Below, one piece after another: positions 12,601 to 24,500 of a stretch of 64,000 bases of DNA. The position numbers and the translations under genes were made by a program. Source of the stretch: Pomacea canaliculata (lineage: Eukaryota; Mollusca; Gastropoda; Architaenioglossa; Ampullariidae). The stretch covers positions 19,194,812 through 19,258,811 of the forward strand of contig NC_037593.1 of NCBI RefSeq assembly GCF_003073045.1, given 5' to 3'. The notes under the pieces were generated by a model. That model was not told the DNA's origin and made no database searches. It saw only the letters and a list, made by a program, of their open reading frames with translations. The stretch's first letter is position 1; each line of letters begins with the position of its first letter.

Positions 12601-15600
12601 CAGCAGTTTGAGCTATTTAAAAAATAGTAAGAATTTAAAAGGAAGATATGTCTTAGATTTTTTAGTAATTTTGCAGTGAAAAATAAAAGTATGTTGCTCT
12701 GATTTGTCCTTAGTCCAGATTAATGACACTTTTGTTCTTATTTCCTTATGCTTTTTTCACTCAGGTGAAATTCGATACCTTTTGTCTGAATTTTCTATTG
12801 GAACCAGGAGCAAAACCACAATACGAAAAATTACTTTGTCAGCAGTAGATGCTGTACCACCATCTGCTGAGAGAGAAACCTCAAAAAATTTACAAGTAAC
12901 ATTTACGCCTCTTTATTCTTGTATCATTTTCAGTTATTCTTCTTATCTCTAACATTATTAACAATGGAAACACGTTTGTCTTTGCTGTATGATACATTTA
13001 TAAGTGAAGTCAACCAAGTAACATGACTATGTTACACAAGCTTAGGAATAAGTCTTTAATCAACTCTTAATGTTTGATTTAGATAATTTTTTTGAAAATA
13101 TTGATTTATATTTTGTTTTATTGTAAGATTTAAAAAAATATGATTAATGTTTTTAAAAATACCTGTTCAGGCTAGCCTGGAGGAAAGCTTTTTCCATCTC
13201 CATCCATCTTCGTTACGGCGGACTGTGGAATTTGTTGCTGATCGAACAGCCTCCAATTTTATCAAACAAATGCGTGCTTCATTTTTGCCAGAATCTCTAG
13301 CCAATTGTAGAGAAGAAGCAAGAAATCTTGCATTCAGCTTGAGCACTAAATCAAATGGGAATCCCAAGGTATGGAAAATAATTTTTCTTTTAGTTGTGTT
13401 CATGTCCAGAATTCAGTTGTTTATGCAACTGACAGTCTTCTATCATTCTTTTAAACTTTTTGGTTTGCACAGCATGTTTAAATGTGATTTTTTTTCTCAG
13501 GATGGCTTTCCATAATGTTCCAGAGTAGACAAAGGTATAATTTTAAAAGGTTGCATTCCTGAGTCATGTGAGGCATATCATTTTATATAAAAAAAAAACA
13601 AACTGTGACAGTACATTGTGAAAATGAGATATCCTGCATAAGATAATTAATATTCTGATGTTGAAATTTTGTGTTGAGCAGGAAAATGTACAACAGGAGC
13701 TTAACTGTCTTGCTCAGAGTATTTGCCTGAGACAAAGAGATAAAATAATGGAGTTACAAAAGAGGTTAGTACAATATCAACGTCCAGATAAAGAAGGCCC
13801 CTAAAGACTCTGTTCAGAAAATATTCTTACTCGAGTGTTCCAAATGTTAAATATCCAGCTGTGGTGTTTTTTTGGTTTTTTTTGGCCTTCGTGTTGATGG
13901 AGTTTAAAACTAGTATAAGGATATTGTGAAATATTTCCAAGCAAACTTTAGACTATTAAACATTGTACATTCATACAGTTTGCTTACTGACATACAGAGA
14001 ATGTGAAAAATGGACTCCAAAAGAAAGCATTAAACTAAGATTTTTCTATTTTCATATAACAAGAGAACAAAGAGTTTTTATTTCATAAAAAGAAAGAAAA
14101 AAAGAGAAAGAGGATTGTTCTTTAACTTTAGTCCTACATAAGTCCTAATGCATTGTAAATGTTATATCCATTGTCTCTCTATATGAATACACATTGTATG
14201 AACACACATATTGTGCAAAACTATGTCTGGATAGTTTTGTTATTCCGATTTTTTTCTCAGTTTCTGTCAGCCACGCATCAGCACCTCCTTACAACTACTG
14301 CTGTCTGAAGACGAGAGTAAAGTCGTCATCTCTTGTGCAACAGCCATCGCTTGCCGCACTGCCAGGATGAAAATTTTGCATTGGCTTAAAACTTATGTCA
14401 CTGTTGGTATGTATCATTTTGCATTTTTTAGTATTTATTGTGTGATCTTATCTCTGAGCAATAGAAAAAAATAGTGCTAATCTGTTTCTGATGCACATAT
14501 CTACATTTTGTGTTTCGGATGGGATGGTATAATTTTTCAAGTAACATCATAATTATTATCATAAAATATTACTTTTTCCAGCTATGTATTCAAGAGAAGT
14601 CATGGATGAGTGGGTGCACTATAAGACTTCATCACACAGCAGTGCCATACAAACTAGAAAAAAAGGGGAGGAGCCTGGAGACAAGATATGCGCCGTGGGC
14701 AGGCTTCCTCTTGATGTCAGCTGTCAGGGAAACAACTTATCTCTTTGTGACCTACCCGAGAAGCCAAAAAATAAAAACTCTGTAAAGAACATTAAGGATA
14801 TTGTTTATGAAACCATACTTCTGTCTAAAAGTGACGAAATAAAGCCAACTGAATCAGGTTCAGCAGACACAGAGATGACTACATCACATCCTGTAAAAAT
14901 GATGTGTGATCTCCTGAGAGATGGGCAGGTGAGGAAGTTTGTGCCTTTTCATGGATTCTTCTATTTGAATACATCTTCCTGGTCATGACATTGAACAGTA
15001 AGCCTAACATAAGTGTGTGTGTGTGGTGGTGTGAAGGGGGGGGGGTGGATTTGTGTGGATGAGTTATTCTAATTAAGCCTGGCCTAAAGTTTTTGTACAG
15101 GTCATTTATTCGAGTAAGATTCATACCGAATCCTTTATCCTCTGCATTGTATCATATTTCTCTGTTTGCAGTGTACACATGCATGCTACAGCCCTTAAAG
15201 TCGGGAACATAGATCCAATAGGTTCACACAAGTGATCAAATTCAGATTCTTTCAGCATTGTTGATGTGCTTAATCATGTTTTACTGAAGATTTGGTCAAC
15301 TTGTAAATTCCTTTCTGCCTGCAGCCACAATGCCGTTTCTTTGGCTATAGAAAGATTTAGAAGTTTGTTTGATTTTTTTTTAAAAGTCTTCTACTTAACA
15401 ACTTTAAGGTGGGATGCCTATACGGTAAAATGTGATTTTCTGGTGCCATGGTCGTTTTTGAGTTAACACCAGATTTGCGTACTTTGACATATATTAAAAC
15501 AGATCCTGATGTGTTTTTGTTTTAAAATTTGTGTTTTGATGCTTTATAAAATATTTTTTCACACCTACCCCCACCGATTTTGTCTCCAAACCTCGTGCTG

Positions 15601-18600
15601 ATACCGAAAATGGCTCTTGTTTCAGCCTTGGTTACGCACAGTTCGATCGCGCGAAAGCCGACATGTTGTATACCGTTTGAACCGGCATTCTCTTCCCTAG
15701 TTCGCTATACAAGTGAAAGGCCAATGGTAACAATTGTTTCTAAGCTATTTTTAACTAAATGAGGTCACTCTTTTTCGTATTGTCCACTGCTATTGGCTCA
15801 CACTGTAGTTTCCGGTGCAAAATTTTGAAACGGTGCGATCCGATTGGGTCTTGACCCTAGCAATGAACACTTCCGTCGACATCAAAATGGCTGACATTTG
15901 TCGATTCATTCCAATTCAGTTGTGATCGGCGCATAGTTTATTAAATATCGTTGAATTTATGAGTGAGAAAAATAAATCATGCTGTAAGAAACATTCTTTG
16001 GAGTTGAAAAAGCGAAATACAGCGACTACACAACGAAATAACACGAGTGTTGGGAAGTAGCACATGCCGAAATGACATCGCGATGATGTGCAAGTAACGA
16101 CCGTCCCTGACAATTTAATAAAATTCCGATAGTAACATCTTTTAAATGTGGGGAAATTTAAGATTTTAAAAGGTTTTTATTATAAATTTTGAAACGCAAC
16201 GATACGGCACACTGTAAATTTTATTTAGCGAGTCCATAAATACTTTTTGTTCCCCGACCCTCCTCCATGCCTCGCTTACTGAGTACACTTGTACGATATA
16301 ATAAACATTTCTGGAGATTTTTGCCCAACCTGTTTTTGTGGCAGAACGAACTATAAAAGTTTTCTGATGGATATTTCCTGCCCATAACCATTTGATCACG
16401 ATTACATAGAAATGGAAACTTAACAGTAGCGTCACTATCAGTAAATCGTGGAAGTTTCAATAAATTTGGCTATGCGGTAAAGAAATATGGTAACCTCATA
16501 ATAATATTGTGATGATAAACGACAAACCATTAAAATAAATAAGCAAATGTGCATGAACTCTTAAGTAAAATAGTGCTTAATCTAGTAAAGACAAGCAGAT
16601 TATAAGGCTATACCTGAAATCCAGGCACCGAGAAAGCAATAAAAGGAACAAAAAAAAGCTAATGGTTTCCGAGCTAGAAAGCTGTTAAAGTTAAATATAT
16701 AGTCCTGGGATACTGGGATAGACTTAAATTACATAGTAGGATGCCAATTGTAACATATAAACTCAGTCATATATTTTTCAAAAATAATCTGATATAGGAT
16801 ATATTCATTTTCAATCTTTAAACTTGAATTTTTCTGATTTCCGTTTTCGATGCAACGGCTTGAATTAAAAAAGTCAGATCTCAAGATAGGATCATGCTAC
16901 AACATTCAAATTTTGCAGTTTTATTTAGAAATGTATAAACTAAAGGTTCACGGAAGGGATATCCTGATAGAAACATTAATTTGGCTGATATTGACTTTTG
17001 AAAAGATAAAAAAGTACAATTGCCGAGTCGACAGGTGGGTACCATGTTCGACTGGTTATATCTCCTACACCTCTTAAGATAAGAGAAAGTTTCTTCCGTC
17101 AAGCTTTAGATTACTGTCTCTAGTTTATAAAAATACTAAAAGTTTTGTTGTATGACATATGGTATTGTGTGTCTTGATTTTTGAAATACTTGTACGTTTT
17201 GAATGAAAAACGTTGATTAAAATCAAAATTTTCATTGTAGGTACCCAAAAACATTTTTCATGTGCAACATATATGGTATTTCAACACTCTATGGTCTAAA
17301 ACTTAAAAAAAGATTAAAAACAAATATTTTAGTCCCTTGGTATAGGCATCCCACCTTAAATGATGGGGAGAACTCACTTATATATTACCCTTGAATCTTA
17401 TATTCTAACAACTCAGATGTAGAGAAAAAGATTATCTTTTGTGTCCATTACACGACACATTCTCTCCTTATTGTCTTTATTTAAAAAAAAAATTTGAAAA
17501 GTATTAGTATTGCTGATTTTCTTTTGTGGTTCCCACTAAACTGCTGCTCTCCTTTCATACCATGTCTTTTTTTTTTCTGCATTCAAATCAGGTTTAAGAA
17601 CATCTTTCCTAGACCAGTTTCTCTCTTTGCACTGTGTCTTTGTTTACTGGTTTCAAGTCAGGTTTAAGAACATTTCTCCTGAACCAGGTTTTCAGTTGGA
17701 TGCTGTTTTTTAATGCCTTCTCCCACAACATCCTGCATGCTTTATCTTCTTTTTTTGTTTTTCATTAATTTTTTTTTTTTTGTGTGTGCTGCTGTGCTTC
17801 TCTTGGAGTATTCAGTTTTCATAGGGTTATGCATGTTTTACATCTAGTTTTGTTGTTATTGTACTCTCTCAAATTCAGTTAAAATATTCCTTTTTATTAA
17901 TATATATATAAAACATTCAATCGATTTTTTTTCCCAGGATTTGTTGTGCCGTCTGTTAATTCGTGCTGAGCCTGTTAATTCCAAGGACATTGTAACTCAC
18001 TTGCATAGTATTCAAGCATCTCTCACAGTTTCAAAGGTGAGGCAGCTAAGAACTTATCCAAACTTGCATTAAGCAAGCATCTGTTTCCATCCTAAATCCC
18101 TCTTTTATTCCAGTTTTATTATTGAATAGTCAGTTATGACTTAAAAAACTTTAAACTATATTTTTTAAATTATCCTGTTACTACCTTTTTGGACTTTTAT
18201 GGCAACTTCTAGTCATATGGTGGATGCAAAGGACATTCTTTTAGACCAAATAGCAAAAAGAAAAGGCACATTTTTACCTGTCTTTGATGGCCTGGATTAA
18301 CTATGCTCAAACCATAGCACAATCTCTCTCAGTTTGAATAGCCCGACTTTTTTAATGTTGGCAACAGTCTTCTTTGTACTTTTATTTTCATACAGGCAGA
18401 TACTTAGGTATTCTAAATTTAATTAATGTAATTAAAGTACCAAGCACAGTTATTTCTTTAGTTCTCAGGCTGGTAACTAATTTCCAGTAACTCATTCTGT
18501 CAATCACAGTCTTCATTTATTTGAAATAACTTATGCTGAATATACAGTTTATTTATAATGACAGATTTATATAAACTAAATAATATTTCCAAATATACAG

Positions 18601-20132
18601 TGACAAATTTACATAAACTTTTTGATAAACCCCCCATATTTTGTGGCTTTCTGCAAATTTGTTAAAATAGTGTATAGTTGGACCTTGGTCCTTGGCACTT
18701 TGAACCTCGTTCTGATAATGAAAGTTCCAACAATTCTTATGGGAATAATTTGTTCCAGTAACAGGGTAAAGTATTAAAATCTATTATTTCTTACAGTAGA
18801 AATTAAAATACCACACATTAATGTTTTAGGCAAAATAGCACTCAGAATTTTACAAACATTCATGCATTTTTTAGAGGTGAATGTCACAGTTGTCTTAGTT
18901 GAATGAAGGACTTTCTCCATGCAAACATAAATTCCTTTACATGCTATCACAGTATACATTTTTCACGGTGTATTTGCTCCTGATAGTGTTTTTAACACAT
19001 TCATGAGAGAAATCGAATAGTAATTTACTTCGGTAACACAGAGTTGTCCATTTTGGATTCCAGGATCTGCCACCCCAGACCGCTCAGTGCCTAGCCTCAA
19101 TGACAGCAGATGTGGCACTGGAAGTCAGTAAGTTCAAAGTATCTTACAATGATTCTATAACAAGTGCTGTTGCAGTAGTTTTGAAATGTTAATAATACAT
19201 TTAACTTTACATTGAAGATATTCAGCAACTGTAAAATATTTCATGTTGGTCTGCTAGAGTAATGATATGAACAGTTTGATCTTTTGAGTTATGACATTTA
19301 ATATTACATCAGCCTGTACATCATGATATGTTGTCTACCCAAACTTTTTTATTTAATGCAGTATGCAAGCAGCCTTCACAGTGGTCACAAAGTATCTGTA
19401 CTCAGTTCATAAGATTGTTTGAAGGTGTTCTTTGGAACCAGACTGACTTGTCTCGTTTATGCTCTGGCTTAGCAAAAGCTAAGCTTATGAGGGCTGCTGA
19501 TAAAAAGGTTTGACTTTGCATTATTTTTTTAGGCATCCATTATTTTATCTTTATTTATCAGCTGTTGAAAAAAAATGAGATACTTCAGTTTAAAATACCT
19601 TAAATAGTTTAAAACACTGACCCCAACTATTGACTATTGTTTGCCATGTTATGGCTTTCAGTCACTGCCTGATAACACAAGAATGGTGTAAGGAGTACAA
19701 GGAGGCTGCCATATTTTGTTGTCAGGTGATGCTATCCAACCTCTTTGGCTGGTGCATTACTTTTAGTTTCATAGGTGTGGTTATCGAAACATTGACATTT
19801 TGGATCTGGAAATCATGCCATACATTTTGACTCTCACTATAGGGAGGAAGACAGGAACAAAGTGGAGAAGATTGCTGTGACAATGAATGCTTTTCTTGTT
19901 AAATGGATTTGTTTTCTTTCATGAAAGAGTATGAACCAACATGTAGTTGTGTTTTAGGTGCAACTGTAAGTAAATGGTTTATTTAAAGTAAATGGTTTAT
20001 TTATAATTGAATGAGTTGTTATATCATCATCAGATGGCCGTGGAGCAGTTCCGAATGCTGTTGAATATGTTGGTAGAACACAAACTCCTGCAACCTGAAG
20101 CCGCTTCTTGCTTTACTTCACAATTGTCTTGA
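624..20132 (+). CDS. CDAN1: Codanin-1 (26 coding exons, 1477 aa)
   Basis: Codanin-1 binds the histone chaperone ASF1 and holds it in the cytoplasm; in humans it partners CDIN1 and is mutated in congenital dyserythropoietic anaemia I. Exons: 624-707, 1251-2221, 2593-3057, 3460-3632, 3934-4032, 4396-4477, 5282-5405, 5682-5791, 6185-6350, 7375-7472, 8462-8618, 8949-9017, 9601-9744, 10408-10574, 10935-11016, 11946-12020, 12410-12464, 12765-12895, 13171-13368, 13682-13764, 14261-14406, 14582-14928, 17938-18036, 19064-19127, 19362-19507, 20034-20132. All join in phase to 4434 nt. Landmarks shared with the human protein: N-terminus MAAILNLILKEEVSADTLV, the B-domain-like PRRISPI (R428-P432, ASF1 contact), AETDNRKNFPNDRTFHLFKK, DLFYEVLREWE, LRLLARFLGFITFLPY and SLRRTVEFVADR. 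Exon 2 and exon 3 encode a long Ser-rich, probably disordered N-terminal part, which makes the protein about 250 aa longer than human. The C-terminus is about 40-50 aa shorter. Exon 25 uses a weak donor (GTTTGA). Confidence 0.93.
982..995. repeat. G14 homopolymer in codanin-1 intron 1
   Basis: A run of 14 G on the plus strand inside intron 1. A matching 14-G run lies at 22853-22866, close to an exon of the permuted Ras gene. No function is evident; such runs often vary in length and are prone to sequencing error. Confidence 0.8.
8027..8213 (+). ncRNA. U2: U2 spliceosomal snRNA (intronic copy)
   Basis: U2 snRNA pairs with the intron branch site and carries SF3 and Sm proteins in the spliceosome. 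The sequence starts ATCGCTTCTCGGCCTTTTGG and has the branch-pairing GTGTAGTATCTG, stem IIa/c TCTTATCAGCTTAATATCTG, and stem IIb GTCCTCC-ATT-GGGGGAC, which is fully paired although its sequence differs from human. It has an Sm-type site (GATTTTTGA, near 8128), stem III GGGGCTTGCTCC, and stem IV with the loop TGGTATTGCAGTACCTCCA. The additional A in ATCAAAGTG is what I recall for fly and worm U2, so it is probably not a defect. It lies in intron 10 of codanin-1, same strand, without a TATA box, as expected for a Pol II snRNA. I cannot identify a PSE or a clear 3' box, so it may be an active gene or a well-preserved retro-copy. The exact 3' end is approximate. Confidence 0.93.
8214..8370 (+). repeat. 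Four short GGGGA hairpins directly downstream of U2
   Basis: Four imperfect palindromes of one design follow the U2 3' end: CTCCCC-TCAT-GGGGAG (8214-8229), TCTCC-TCAC-GGGGA (8264-8277), TTTCCC-TCAA-GGGGAG (8303-8318) and TCTCC-TCAC-GGGGA (8356-8369). Each has a TCAN tetraloop, and each is followed by a purine-rich AGAA/AAAG. Spacing is about 40-52 bp, and a worn fifth unit (GGAGAACATGAATGACATG) follows near 8398. They look like a degenerate tandem repeat of about 50 bp. They could be snRNA 3'-end processing elements or a local expansion; neither is shown. Confidence 0.65.
11092..11769. mobile_element. pogo/Tigger-like non-autonomous DNA transposon (678 bp)
   Basis: The termini CAGTAGAACTTCT (11092-11104) and AGAAGTTCTACTG (11757-11769) are perfect inverted repeats flanked by TA on both sides (11090-11091 and 11770-11771). 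That is the target and terminal sequence style of pogo/Tigger members of the Tc1/mariner group. Degenerate 'AACTCGAA..TTCCG.AACTCGAA' subterminal motifs recur inside. There is no transposase ORF. A short stretch at 11185-11225 (ACTTTATTGTCTGTCCAGGAG) resembles a foreign repeat nested inside. It lies in codanin-1 intron 15. Confidence 0.8.
15404..17359. mobile_element. TTAA-flanked inverted-repeat transposon, non-autonomous (about 1.95 kb)
   Basis: A perfect 16-bp inverted repeat, GGTGGGATGCCTATAC (15408-15423) and GTATAGGCATCCCACC (17340-17355), is bounded by TTAA on each side (15404-15407 and 17356-17359). TTAA duplications are typical of piggyBac and Kolobok elements. The interior has only short ORFs, so the copy is non-autonomous or decayed. 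It fills most of codanin-1 intron 22, which explains why that intron is the longest of the gene. The terminus begins GG, not the CCY usual for piggyBac, so the family is open. Confidence 0.75.
18676..18775. mobile_element. Possible single end of a Tigger-like element
   Basis: The stretch reading GTTGGACCTTGGTCC, then GAACCTCGTTCTGAT, then GGGAATAATTTGTTCCAG resembles the subterminal part of Tigger-type transposons. No partner end was found in intron 23, so this is at most a fragment. Confidence 0.3.
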
Positions 20133-20444
20133 TTTTGGTAAGTACTTAAAAATTTTCATGAAAATACAGCTGTCTTTTTAACTATATTTGACTGCTTAAC
20201 ATGATGTGAAATTTTATGTCAGACTAGATCGTCAGGATGATGTTTTGGCAATGCACAGATTAAAAAAAAAAAGCAAAACTTTTCTAAGTTTCTGGAGTTT
20301 TATGACCCTTAAAACATCACCTTCTTTTCTATTTCAGATTCTTGAGGATGAAAAATAGAAAAACAAAACTCTGAAAGAAACTTGTTCACAGACAGAGCTA
20401 AATGCTGAATCAAGGAAAGTGAAGAAAAGTCAAAAGGGAGGTGA

Positions 20445-20450
20445 AATAAA
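20445..20450 (+). terminator. Candidate polyadenylation signal for codanin-1
   Basis: AATAAA lies 313 bp after the codanin-1 stop codon on the coding strand. It is the nearest canonical hexamer I found downstream. The cleavage site cannot be fixed from sequence alone. Confidence 0.4.
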
Positions 20451-21258
20451 AGCAGCAAAGCACAATTGAAACAGATCAACAAGGTCAATGTCACAAAATA
20501 TTGCTTAGCAGTTGTATATGTAAGGGCATATGAGCAGTGTATTCATCAGAGATTTTCCTCCTCAGAAGAAGAAAAAAAAAAAAGATGACAGGCATAACAT
20601 GTCTTCATGGTGAAAATTTTGTACAAAAAAGCCCTAAAAAATTTCTGATTTTCCTTTATTTTAATAATACAGATAAATTATACAGTTTACATTTTAAGCT
20701 TACAAATTAAGTTGTATATCAAACATTTTAAACATAATCTTACCAAGTTTAAGAGAAAGTGCAATAGAAAGTGTACTTGTAAATTTTTGTAAAACTTTTG
20801 TTTTATTTCTTCTTTTTAGCTCTGCATACAATGCATTTGTTAACCCTCTGCTGAATATTTTTAAAAACCACCTGAGAAATATGACACATGTTTTAAATGA
20901 GAATTAACATTTTTTAAGTCAGAGTTAGTATTATAGAACCCAACCGAAAAGCAGAGGCTAAGCTCACTTTGATTATGCTGCCTATTGCTTTTCCCACAAT
21001 TTCATAGCGTGTCTGAGAAAATGTATCACATTCTCCCATTTTGTTCCCAGCATTACTACAACTTTTAATTTCACCCATAGCACCAAAAGTGAAATCTGTT
21101 AGAGTCATAAATACACCACATGGCATGAACATTTACTACAGTCTTTCACTGCGATATGTTCTACGCATATCTGTTTTAATCAGGGATGTTACTGTTGAGA
21201 CTGATGCTAATGTTTACCATAATGTAAGTCATAAAGGGGGATGTGTGTGTGTGTTTCA

Positions 21259-21264
21259 TTTATT
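21259..21264 (-). terminator. Candidate polyadenylation signal for the permuted Ras gene
   Basis: TTTATT on the plus strand reads AATAAA on the minus strand, about 330 bp past the TGA at 21592-21594. It is the closest canonical signal I noticed downstream of this gene. Confidence 0.4.
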
Positions 21265-21591
21265 GTTAGTGTACAGGTTGTGCATGCTAGCTAAAGTGTA
21301 TCTGAACAAAAAGACATTCACAACTTTTGCAGTGTAAACTTGTATTTGATTTGAGAGATAAAGCAATTTTAAAAGATCATACTAGTTTGCTTGGATGCAA
21401 GATGCAAATATTTGATAACTGGTCTGTTATGACAGCAATGCTATTAAAAGTACTTTTAAAGTATGTCTGGATCCACTTTCAGTCTAAATGTCCTGAAATT
21501 CTTCCATAAAATGTTATAAAGTTGAATGCAGTTGTACCTCTAATAAATCATGATGAAAATGCATGAAATGCAATCAGAAGGTAAAATCAGT

Positions 21592-24500
21592 TCAGTACTT
21601 GTAGTTATAGTATTTTTGAATGGCCATCTCAGAAGCTACACGTTGCTGAGCCACCATCTTTTTCCCGCTACTGCCTAAATATGCAGCATTTTGTAACTGG
21701 GATGCTTTGCAGAACAGATCTGTTCTCCTCTCTTTTTCATGTAGAGCAGCTTGATCCTGCATAGACATGACAGATATGAATCCACAGACATCACAAGTGG
21801 ACTACATTTGCATATATTTGGCACAGAGACATAAAAGCACATCACACAATTACTTATTATCTATTATTAATCAGATAGGAGTTGGCAAACCATGAATATT
21901 CTGCTGAATGTCTGTAAAACTAAATGATAACGAAGAAACTAAATGAAGAATTATATTCAAGCAAAATGCAGGGAAGGGAATACCCACAGACCAGGAAACA
22001 GAAAATGAAATTAACCCATGTCTTTCAGGTACCGAGTCAACTGGTGAGCCAAAATGTGAAAAGTTCATGTACCAGGTCATGTTCCCAGACTGTTGCCTGA
22101 CTGAATATGATATACAAATAGCAACACTCAATTAGAAATTTTCTAGGTTTACTGCTGGTTATTGACCACTCAGGTTGCTCATGACAGCAGCAACAAAGTC
22201 ACATGATGGTGGCATACTGCATCAATTACAACATTTTATGTAACTAAAAGTAGAAAGGAAAACTGACCCATTTGCCAATGTTCCTCTCAATTTCCTTATC
22301 CAAATCCAGACACCCATCCTGGAAAGCAGACATTTCTTCCTTTTGATCATCGGACTTTGCTCCTCGTTTGGCCAATCGCTTAACAGCTTTCCTTTAACAT
22401 CAATAAAATCAGCTCATAAATATGAGACTAAGTATTCAGTAGACAGCATAAGTCAGGTGGGGAAAGAGCCTGGTTAACAATTTTGCCATGTTTATTTAGC
22501 TATTCATAGTACGAAGTGTTTTATTCCTAAGAAAATGCAAACAAAAAAAAACTTTCTTCTTCCCTGATAAATCTGGTTCTAATTTTACACTGCAAAGTTG
22601 AGTGTGCTTACCACATTCCTGAGATAATGTATAACTGGTGCTTACATGGGAAGTATGTCTGTGTTCAAACAAAATGTTTCACTTAAAAAAACAAGTCTCT
22701 TAGTGAATTTAAGAAGTACAACAAGAAAAAGACAAATTTCAAAGACTTAGATTTTAAAGAAATCTTTGCTATTGATCTTATAGAAAGAGTACTGGGGTAC
22801 TGCTTGTTGCTATGATGTGTTTCTTAATTTTTCTTGCAGAAAATGATGTCATGGGGGGGGGGGGGGAGAGAGAAGGCGGGGGAAATCTCACAGGTGTCGG
22901 TTGGCTTCCTTGACATTCCCTTCTTGTGCAAGAGCAGCTGTCTTCTTAACAGCTGCTATTCCCAGAACAGATACCTTGATTCCCTAGACAAAAGAGGAAA
23001 ACACTTTTAATCTGAAATAAAAGTTTTTTTTTAAAAAAACTGTTGTCATAGCATGAATAGTTACTTGTGCAAAGCTATAGAAATGGCTGTTGTTAAAAAG
23101 AAAAACTGTTGACTCTTTGATCGTGGTCATTTTCCACTGCTAGGTGAAAGTGTGAGAAATGATTTAACACAAGAGACAGAATCATGACAACTGCAGCTTG
23201 GCCAAGAACAGTATTATATATTTGATGGTGCTGGATACACCATAATGTGTTCTTGGCTAATAAAGCTGACAAGGGAGGCAACAACAATAAAAGCTAATCA
23301 AGTCTACAAAATATTTGTCCCACAGAAACGTCTTTATATTTTTCTTGAAGAGCCTCATAAAATTCTCAGTAATTTGGGATGGGATTTTATTTTAATTTGT
23401 AGTGCTTTCATATGAATGGGCTTTCAGAACTGTAGAATGCAAGCTTACAAAAATGTTTATATTTTTGTTTTCTTACGAAAGCAGTTGGTTAGAGAAATGG
23501 CGTCCGAACTGAGACGCACACTGGTTTCATACCTGTGTAGTGCAGTTCAGTTACCCCAGTCAACCCAGCTGGCATGAATAGGTACCTAACTCCAATGAGG
23601 GTTGGGGAAGGTAAGGCAGAGAGGGAGAGGAGATGGGCATTGCCCTCACCTAAAGCTGGCCCTGACAACAATGAATTCTTTAACACCTCGATCACTCCTT
23701 AACAACCTGGAATGACCTTTACCTTTTTCTTATGAAAAGACAAAGTTTACCTTCTCCATCTCTGTTCTGTTGGTTGTGGCCTTGTTGCTCTTGCTCATGA
23801 TTCTGAGACACTTCATGCCATCTTTGCGAGTGTATGAGATCTGGGCCTGTGTACATGCAAACAAGGGAGTGGAATGTGTGTGTTTAAGAGAAAATTCTCA
23901 TGTGATTGAGCGAGCTATTAAAAACATGATTGCAGCAATTAAGAAAAAAAATACTGCTCTAATTCTTAGGACCTGAGCTGGTACATATTATAACTTGCTT
24001 TCTGAGATATATATATAATGCTTGAAGTTTTATCCTCCCTTAAATGTTAGCATATAGTAAAAAAAGCTTGGCCCTGACATTAGCTAATACAATGCAGTAC
24101 ATTCTACCTAATTATGAATTTTGTCTGCCAGCTTTTGAGGCTACAGCTTACCTGAAAAGGCACCTCTTTTAGAGTCAGGCTTTTGCTAGGATCTTTTAAT
24201 TTGAAACGAAAGGTCAGGTTAGTGTCTTTCATCACATTCCCTATTTCTTTGGAGAGCCGGTTCATGTTCTGCACACACAGGGGATATGAAAATGAGATAT
24301 TTGCAAGTGTCTACATCATATCTTTATTTGTAAAACACGTAGCTGTCTCTAGTTCACTTTTATTTGATCTTTTCTTCTTTTTCTGTTTATAATGCTGTCT
24401 GTACAATGCAGCATTGTTAGAGCTTGTTAATTATCAACTCAACCCTTAAAATATTGAGAAGTAGAAAATTTTATTTATAAATATATTTCTTGCAAGTCTT

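Larger units (their letters stand above)
20133..21591. other. Tail-to-tail intergenic region between codanin-1 and the permuted Ras gene
   Basis: It holds the 3' UTRs of two converging genes. Immediately after the codanin-1 stop comes a strong donor (TTTTG|GTAAGT at 20138), with a possible acceptor (TATTTCAG) near 20338, so the 3' UTR may be spliced or a longer isoform may exist. The short ORFs here show no recognisable motif. Confidence 0.55.
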
